A program made the translations under genes and the position numbers. The notes under the pieces were generated by a model. It was not told the DNA's origin. It saw only the letters and a list, made by a program, of their open reading frames with translations, and searched no databases. A stretch of DNA of 64,000 bases, taken from Arcuatula senhousia. Lineage: Eukaryota; Mollusca; Bivalvia; Mytilida; Mytilidae. The stretch covers positions 46,550,106-46,614,105 of the forward strand of contig OZ020303.1 of assembly GCA_963971305.1 (NCBI GenBank), written 5' to 3'. This document shows positions 27,401 through 36,400 of the stretch, piece after piece (within the stretch, counting starts at the first letter, position 1; each line of letters begins with the position of its first letter).

Positions 27401-30400
27401 ACTCTCTCTTTATGTGATTTCTTTCTGTTGTTGCCTTGGCTACTGCATCATTTGATTTTGCTTCAGTTTTCTGAGCTCTCACTTGTGTATTGTCTAGTTC
27501 ATTATTGGTCTGAAAAAAATTCCACAACAATAGGAGATGAGAGTTCTTTCAGGGAAAGTGGTTGGAAGAGACATTTATTATTTTTCAGGGGTAAAAAGCA
27601 ACTACGCATATTAATCTGTTACAAAATGAATTATATGTGTTATCTAAAACAACAAAGAGCTTTCCACCCCTTTCAAAGAGGTGTGGGGAGCTGTGTAGGG
27701 AAAAATGATTAAATACCTTTTTTATTTGAATTTACCAAAACTTTGAACGACTGCTTTAAAATACTTCTATTACTTACTTTACTTTGTGCATTTTTGATGC
27801 TTTCCATTGCCTGAATTTCCAGTTGTAACTTTTCTTTAACCAATGGTCTGGAATGGAAAAAATAAACTTTATCAAAATAATTTAACTTGGTACAGTGATC
27901 AACTAATATTGATATTTTGTTAAAAAGAAACCATTTACTGATTTGTTAGTTACAGATCATGTTTTTTTTTATAATCTTTCGGTAAATCGAGAGAATGGAG
28001 GCATTTCTTGATTGTCTACTCTATATTGATCAAAACTAATTGTAGTTTCCAACTTGCTTCTTTGTTTGAGTCTTTGCTATTGATTAAATCTAATTTTGTA
28101 TATGGTATTAAAGTAAAATAATATAAATATTTCTTTTTTGCATTTTGATCAAAAGATTAATACACACATACAGAAGTATATCCAATGTTATAGTTTCAGA
28201 TTTGTGTTAAAAAATGAGACAAAAATAAACTAGAAATACAATAAACAAGCTCAAAAATTAATACATGGATGAATAAGACAAATTATCTCCCCTGAATCTA
28301 AAATTTCTTAATGCACATCTCTTATGATGTACTTTCTTCATGTAAAGTTTCATCAAAATCAATACAGCAGTTTAGAAGGAGTTGTGCTTATGAGATAAGC
28401 AGACAGGCTGATTGCCATATACCCCCTAAACTTTGCAGTGGGCATAAAATAAACAAAAATAGAACCCATCACATACATATGTCTTTTTACAAATGAGATT
28501 TCTTCTTTGAGTCTTTGGTTATTGACTTCGGCAGTATGTGTTCTTTGGTGTATTCTCCCCTGTGTTCTAGTACTATATGAGACATGCCATTGTAACTCAT
28601 TCAGGTCCATAATACAGGCTTCATGCTCTGAAAGAAAAGAATTATTATAAAATGTTGTGATTTGTTTTGATGCAATGTATGAAATTCTTGAAGATGATGC
28701 TCTCTTACATCATACATATTAGACAAAACACACCACTTTCTTTTTATAATTCAATTTCTCATTGAGTTCTAATTTATGACCTAACCATTGTTAAAAAAAA
28801 AAGTTTAATCATAACTAAATATATAAAAGGCTCGGTTGGAAAAAAAAGACAACATTTATATGACATAAACCAGTAACAATATATTTGTTATACATCATAT
28901 TTTCTATATTTCAATTTCAAATAGTTGTGCTGTATCCATAAAAGAGATTTTAATAAACATTACATTAGACAAATTTATCTGGTCCTACATTTTTTGCATG
29001 ACAATAATTAAGTTTTTATCTTCCTCTAGTTTAAATAGCTACTACAGTTTAGTTACCCTTCTGAACAGCTATTGGTAGTTCTCTCATTCTGACTAAACAT
29101 AAATGATCTATTTTTTCGTTCAGTCTAACAACCCTATCTTTCTCATTCATAATGGCTTTGAGAATTTCTAATCGATCATTTTCAAGTCTGGCAAGTAATG
29201 TGACAACTTCATCTAAAACATCCTCTGCTCCTAGGTATGGCAACAAACTGTTGTCATCATCTGGAAAATAAAAAGCAGTCAATGGTGTAATGATAGTCTC
29301 GAGAAATACTTGATGTCCTTTGGAAGGGACAAAAAGAGTTTACCAATGTCCATGTAAAAGAACAGCAATAATTAATACATGTTATATGTAAGATCAATTT
29401 GTGAGGTTTCATAAGAGTAAGCTCTATAGAAACATAAGGCCATACTGGTACACATCAAATTGAGATGGGTTGTCATAAGTCTATAACTTTATACTTATTA
29501 TTTAAGAATAAATAGATAAATTTACAATTAAAATAAGAAGTTTTCAACTTATTCAGAATTCAAATACTCTAATTTTCTTTCAGTAATCCAATTTTGTATG
29601 TTTCATGAAACTTTCTAGGTCAACATTAATTTTTAAGATGATTCTGCATGTTTAAATTGGGTCCTTGGGGGGGTTCTTTGCAATAAAATTATCCCAAATA
29701 TTTTAAAAATCTGCAAATAACAATTAAATGAACTGTAAAATGGAACATAACTGTTTTAAAAGGTGTTAAAAAAAATCATAATAATATGAATAAATACCTT
29801 ATATAAGGGCTATTCCAGATATAAATGTATGGGGGGTGGGGGGTCAGAAGGCACTTTTTTATACCCACCATGCAGAAAATTTTAATTTTTTTCCCTTTAT
29901 GTTGCATTTAAGAAATATCTAAAAATACCATAGCCCTAAGTAAAATTATTTACCTTTCATGACACCCACTCCCGTAACTGACAAATTTTGGACTGAGGAC
30001 ATGGTTGTTGTACTTTTTCCAGATGCAGCACTCGCTTGTCTCCCTTTAGCACTGGTGACTGGTTTAACATTGGTTTCAGGTTGTTCACTGCTTGTTGAAA
30101 ATCTCAACTGTTTCTTGCTTGCAACTGTATGTACAAAGAAAAGGTAATGAGGAAATTAAAAAATAACAATCAGTAAAAATAGGGCATCTAAGGGGACATT
30201 AAATGATACCCCGCCATGATATTCATCAATAGTTAAATATATTTGTACACTTTACTGTAGTGTATATACTATTACAATACATCTATAGCCCTTTTTAAAA
30301 AGTCATCTGGAATTCCGATTTTGATTCTTTTATTTTCTTTTTTGCAAGAGTAGTTTCCCTTATTGGGTCGTCCGCAGGATGTGAACAACGTAGAGCTAAG

Positions 30401-33400
30401 GAAAACATCAATTTATCCCTATCCTTTTTTTGCGTAATTTCAACTCCCCGATTCCAATATACTGGTTAAAAGTGATGTCTTAGATGTTAACGTAAGTTTT
30501 AGTAATTTAAAACTTTGGGAGGCATGTTTGAAATATTTCTACACGTTAACGATTTTGGTTAATTTCAACAGATTTTCAATGGCCAGGCCAACCCGGAAGT
30601 CGTAAACCTGTAGTAAAAAGTTAAAAGATTTTTCGGGTCCGCACGTCCGGAAAATAGTTTTCTAAAAAGGACTATACAGAAAAGAAATGAGTTATCTTTC
30701 TTAGACCAGAAAATTTCATCATAAAATTTTTCAAGTTATTTTCCGGAAACCTTCAGGGGACAGACAGATGGACGGATCGACAGACAGACACCGAAAAAAA
30801 CTGAGGGTATAACATGATACCTCGCCACTTCGTGCGGCAGGGTATAAAAATTAATATTGAAATATATTATTGTTGTCACATACACATGTAATTGTCAGCA
30901 GCAGTCTCATTAAAATCAAACCTTCAATGTCGCTCCCCCTTTTTTTGCTATGTCCGCTCGTTGAAGGTCTGACAACACCCGATATAGGGTCACGTCAGAG
31001 GTCACTTTGCATACATTAAAAATCAACCAATCAAAACGGCGTCTACAAAATCTTGAAGACGGATCGAGCATAGAAGTTTTGGATCACAACCGAAAGGTTC
31101 CGAACGACAAAAACCAAGATGGCAGCCTCCATGGAAAAAGTTATGCCAAGGAAATTCTTTTTAAGATCAAATGTTTGTGTTATTTGTGGTTTGTCTTTCT
31201 CGTCAGAATCTTCGGAAATAGAAAGCAAAAAACTTCAGAAACAAAAATTACGACTGACTGATGAGCGTATATATAAAATTAAAAGTGTAATCGAGTCATT
31301 TGACCTACCATTCTCTTCAACAGGAGGTTGTAACGAGTGTGGCATTTGTATCAAATGCTTTAGACGAATTGACAATTGTTTAAACCTGCAAAAACAGCAA
31401 ATGACATTAAAGGAAGACTTAATCAAATCCTTTGAAAATATACAAACACAACTGAATTGGCGTAGTAAACGTGTTCTTAGATCCCCTGGATTTCCACCCT
31501 CTAAAGACATTGGATTGGGTTCCCCAAGAGCAGTAAGGCCAACACGCATACAAAGCTTTGATTCTTTGCTGGAGGTTGCGACCAGCCCTAAGGCTAAACT
31601 AAAACCCAGACCCAGTACTACTGTGCAGCCACTAGAAAATCCATCAATGCTGACTTTGCCATTAGCATATATTCCTGGTAAGTAGTCCCAAAATAAACAA
31701 TTTTAATAATACATACTGTGTACTAATTTGATGGTACAATATATAAAAGGCACAGACCATTTGATTTTCTGGGGGGGATTTTTCTGAAAAAAAATTCCCG
31801 GCCCTGATTTTTGTAAAAAAAATAATAAAATAATCGGGCCAGCACCTAGGTTAAAAAAATAATTTGGTTTCAATCTTGCCAATTGAAAAAAAACATCTTG
31901 CCAATTGAAAAAAAACATCTTGCCAACAAAATTTCCTTGCTTAATATGTGTGTGAAAAAATAATCTGGCCCGCAAAGCAGGCGAAAAAATTTCCCGGCTC
32001 AAGGTAAAATCCCAGCCCCCCCCCAAAAAATCAAATGGTCCGTGCCTAAGACGGTTTTAATAAAACATTCATATGTACTGTACATGTATAATAATGTTCA
32101 CTGTATACAACATACATGTACCTGTTCATGAATATTGAACATATGAATTTCAATGGATTTTATATTAAGTTTACATACATTGACAAATGTATAAACATAC
32201 CAGATTAATTTTATCAAATGCACATTAATGTTAAGATTAGCAGCAAAAATAAAGAAAAGGTTTCAAATAGTGTTGATCCACATGTACTGTACCTATCTGC
32301 ACAATAATTAGGCATGGTTTAAAAAACATGACTTTGAATAAGGCATTGCCTTGCTTACCTACATGTACATTGTACGATCATTCCAATTTTGGATCAGCTC
32401 ACATGGACACATATTCATTCCAAATGTGCATCAATCATCACTTGGAACAAGGTACAAAATGTAGTTAGGTAAAATTTCATACACATGTACATGTTGTAAA
32501 TGTATTTCCCACCATATTTCAGGTCATACCCAGAGAATTTGAAACTTAGAGTAAGTTAATGAAAGAACATTTTTTCCATCATATTTTGAGTCATAAGACA
32601 TACAGCATAGACTCCATAGAGGTGGCTAGGCTTGCTAATTATTTTTTTATGCTGTTGGTAAAAAATGTACATACAGTATGTACATAATATATTTTAGCTT
32701 CATCATGCTCAACATCAGGACTGACATATGGTTTGAACCAACCAACTAAAGAGAAGTCGGTTTCTTCAAAAGCAAGGAAAACTTTGGCATTCCATCAAAT
32801 AAGTGCACATAGTACGATGAAAGAGAACATTCCAGTGCAAGAGACTTCCTACAGTTCAACACACATAGCCGAGTTTAGGGTACAATCTTAATATATATTT
32901 GTTGAAAGTAGAACATTTAGAAGTTAAATAATGTTTGTTTTTAAGTGATCCATCAATCAGAAAGCTGTACATATATATGTACACTGTAAAGTGGTTTTAT
33001 ACTAACCAAAAACAAATCACAGGTTACATGTGTCATCATATTAATCATGTTACTTGAGAAATACTGAAAATTTGAAGTCTTATAAACTTGATAATAATAT
33101 ATTATTTAAAATATTTTTAATGTAAAGTTTGTTTTCAGTTTGTTAATTCATTATATTTTAGATACAACAAGGTCTGAATTTAATAAGACGGGGTATACAT
33201 TGTACATGTATAAATATTGTTTTTTAAAAATGGATCACTTTTCAGCATGATTATGATGACTATAGACATGATAGAAATGATTTTCAGGATAAATATCATC
33301 ATGTTAGATGTAAAATTTGTTTTAAATGTTTTTTTTTGTTTTTTTTTAATTGATTAAGATAAAGATTGATAATCATGAAGATAACAACTGTTTATAAATC

Positions 33401-36400
33401 ACACATTTTAATAACCTACCAGAACTTACATGTAAAATTCTATACAGTCATGACAGTGTATGTTTTATTTTCATGTTTGGTTTCTAGCTTGGTATAGCTT
33501 CTGGTACATAAATATTAACTCTTTTATCATGTTTATCATGTCTATTATTTACAGTATGAGTATGTAAGAATACATTTTAATGTTAATGTTCATGCATGGC
33601 ATTTGCAAGTGTTGAATTTATTACAGGTATACATTATAGGTAAGAGGTTTCTTTTTTATAGCATGTTTGGCTTGTTTAGGGAGGTACCAATATCACTGAC
33701 ACATACATTGTATCCCCATAGATATTTAGGGGGGGGTAGGAGGGGGTATGATCCCGAAGTCCCGGCAAATAAAACAAGAAATCCCGGATTCCTGCGAAAA
33801 TAAATGTGTGATTCTCGCATCCCGAAAAATGAAAATGGCTAAATCCCGTTCCCGTTAAGGTTTTTTCGAATTCCCGTTGAAATAAATGGGCTTTCCCGCT
33901 GTCCCGCAAAAGGTCCTACCGACCCTCATATTTCATCAATAATACTGTTTCCTCGGGTGTGTTTTTCCATTACCCCATATCACTGAATATCCTAATAATT
34001 TTTGCCTCAAATAACCCATGTCCCTTGAATAGAAATATGTGAATACATGTATCCATATTTTCCAATATTCCCTAAACAAGCCTTGCAAGTTTGTTAATGT
34101 TTCATAACAAGTTATTAGATTTAGTTTATTTTCAGGAATGCTGTTTCCATAATTTCTACTGTTTCTTTAATACAACTATAAACTGTAGCAGAGGTGAGTT
34201 ATCAGTCTCTGAAATAAGGATTTCTATTTATTTTTTTGTCCCAATCCTGATTTTAAATTTAAAATTTTCTTCTTTATATTCAAAATAAATTTGGTCAAAA
34301 TTTGCTTTCCTGAAAGGATTTTTTCTGGCCAGGGGCTTGCGGACCAGTGCTAATTTCGAAGCCTGGTTTATTACTTTTCTATGTGAAAAATGTATATTTA
34401 TTGATTTGCATTATGTTTTCATCATGGTTGTAAAAATAATTTCTTCCAATATAGCTAACTTGTTAAATATGCTTAGAAGTGGAAAAATGTACAAAGATGT
34501 ATAGCATTCTTATGTAGGGGCTATGGTACATGTATGAATTGCCCGAACAATTTTATAACTTATTTTTTTAAGGGGTTGGGGGTAAAGATTATGACATTAA
34601 ATGAAAAACAAAAATTTTTGTAAGTATAAACACTTGAAAATTTATGACATCAATACTTGACGTGAGATTTTTTTCATCTGTAATAGGTATCTGTGTCTTA
34701 TCCGAGCGGAACAAAAACAGTTGTTATAACCAATGAGAATCACCAAAAGATATGCAAGGCGTTGGTAAGAGGAACAAATGTTGAAAAAGTTGTCACAGAC
34801 AGTATCTGTAGTGAAAATCCAGTGGAAGTTGTAGGGCATGCTGCAAAACTTGTTCAAGAAGAGGCCATTAAAGTTTGCAAGAGGGGATTTCCATCTATTA
34901 TCCAACAGAAAAAATATGAAGACTTTTTCAAGTTTACATGGGAGAAACTTAATACTGAGCTTCTGATAACTTGTCCATCAATTTCAACAATATTATCACG
35001 TTTAGTTGTCAACATTCCAAAACCTGTGGAAGGAAAACAGTTTCACCATGTTATGATGGCTGCTGTATTAGGGTTTCATGGTCGGAATCAAGAAATGTCA
35101 TTGGTCCAGTATATGATTGGTTTTGTTCTTGTTCATGGTGGATGTACAAAAAGGGTAATTATTATGTCACCTGCAACATGTTACATGTCACAGTCTCTTG
35201 ATATTTGGCATGTACATTTAGCTTCCTTCTATAGTACTATATGGTGTAAAGTGATTTTATGCCCCTTATTCATCTACTTCCTGTTTACAGAATATTTTAA
35301 GACGCAGGCAACATATGTCTTCCATGGAAGACTGCCATTCTAGTTTAATAATGTAAACATTATTTTACCCAAGTTCACAAGTATTAAACTTCCTGTTTTC
35401 TATGCAGTATTTTACTAATTTCATATACACTGTATATATATTGAATATTTTTTTTTCTGGTGTACAGTATTAAATTTCGCAAAAGATGCCTCTCCTCTTA
35501 ACATCATCATGATCATCATGATCATTGAGAATTGAACTTTATGAACATTATAACTCAAAAACTGTTATTAATATATCTCTAAATTTGTGTACATTTTACA
35601 TACACTGTGTCATAATGTAATATAAAATTTAATGTAAATCTGTTAATTATTTTTTTTGGGGTAAAAAAACTTAAAATCACTGACTTCGTCACCATTTTAA
35701 AGCCATAGGATTTCATGCTTGTTTTTCAAATACATTAATCAGAAAAGTATTACTTATTGTCCTGTTTCTTTTTCAGGATATAGAGAGATTATCTCGAATT
35801 GGATTGTCTGTACACCCTGAAACAATTCATAGAATGCTAGCTTCCTGGGAAAACAAACTTGATAAAGAAATTCTTGCAGTTAAAGAATCATGGGAAGCTG
35901 GAGGCAACAAGAAGTACCAACTGATAGGTGACAATTGGGATAAGAACATACTCCCTTCTTACCGTACATCTGATAGAAAAACAGAATCTTTGCATCTTTT
36001 TAATATGTATGCACTTACTGACAGATTCATACCTCAGACAGTTGAAGATGACTCACAATCAACAGTGTTGGATGTACCAGTTTTGACCTTCATTCCATCA
36101 GTTGAAGAACAGGAAAAGTTACTTGATGAGTTGGTTTTTATATATGCAACATCAGTTATCAAAAACTTACCACAGTTGGAGGCTAAATTCAAAAAGATAT
36201 ATCAACAACACTTGCAGCATAAATACTCTGAATTTTCTGGAATTAAAACTTCTCAGGTAGCTTGAATGTTTTATACATGTAGTTGCTTTTAGAAAGAAAA
36301 AAAAAAAGGTGAACAATTGGGGCATTAAGATATCTAGATGTACACAAAACCAAAAGACAACTAAAAACATTACTGCACAAGTGACGACATTCAAAAGCAA

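Noticed and set aside
35119..35343. Extension of DUF6589 exon 3 to the stop at 35343
   Set aside because: The frame passes a donor at 35155 that joins in phase to the next family block at 35777; the extension looks like intron.
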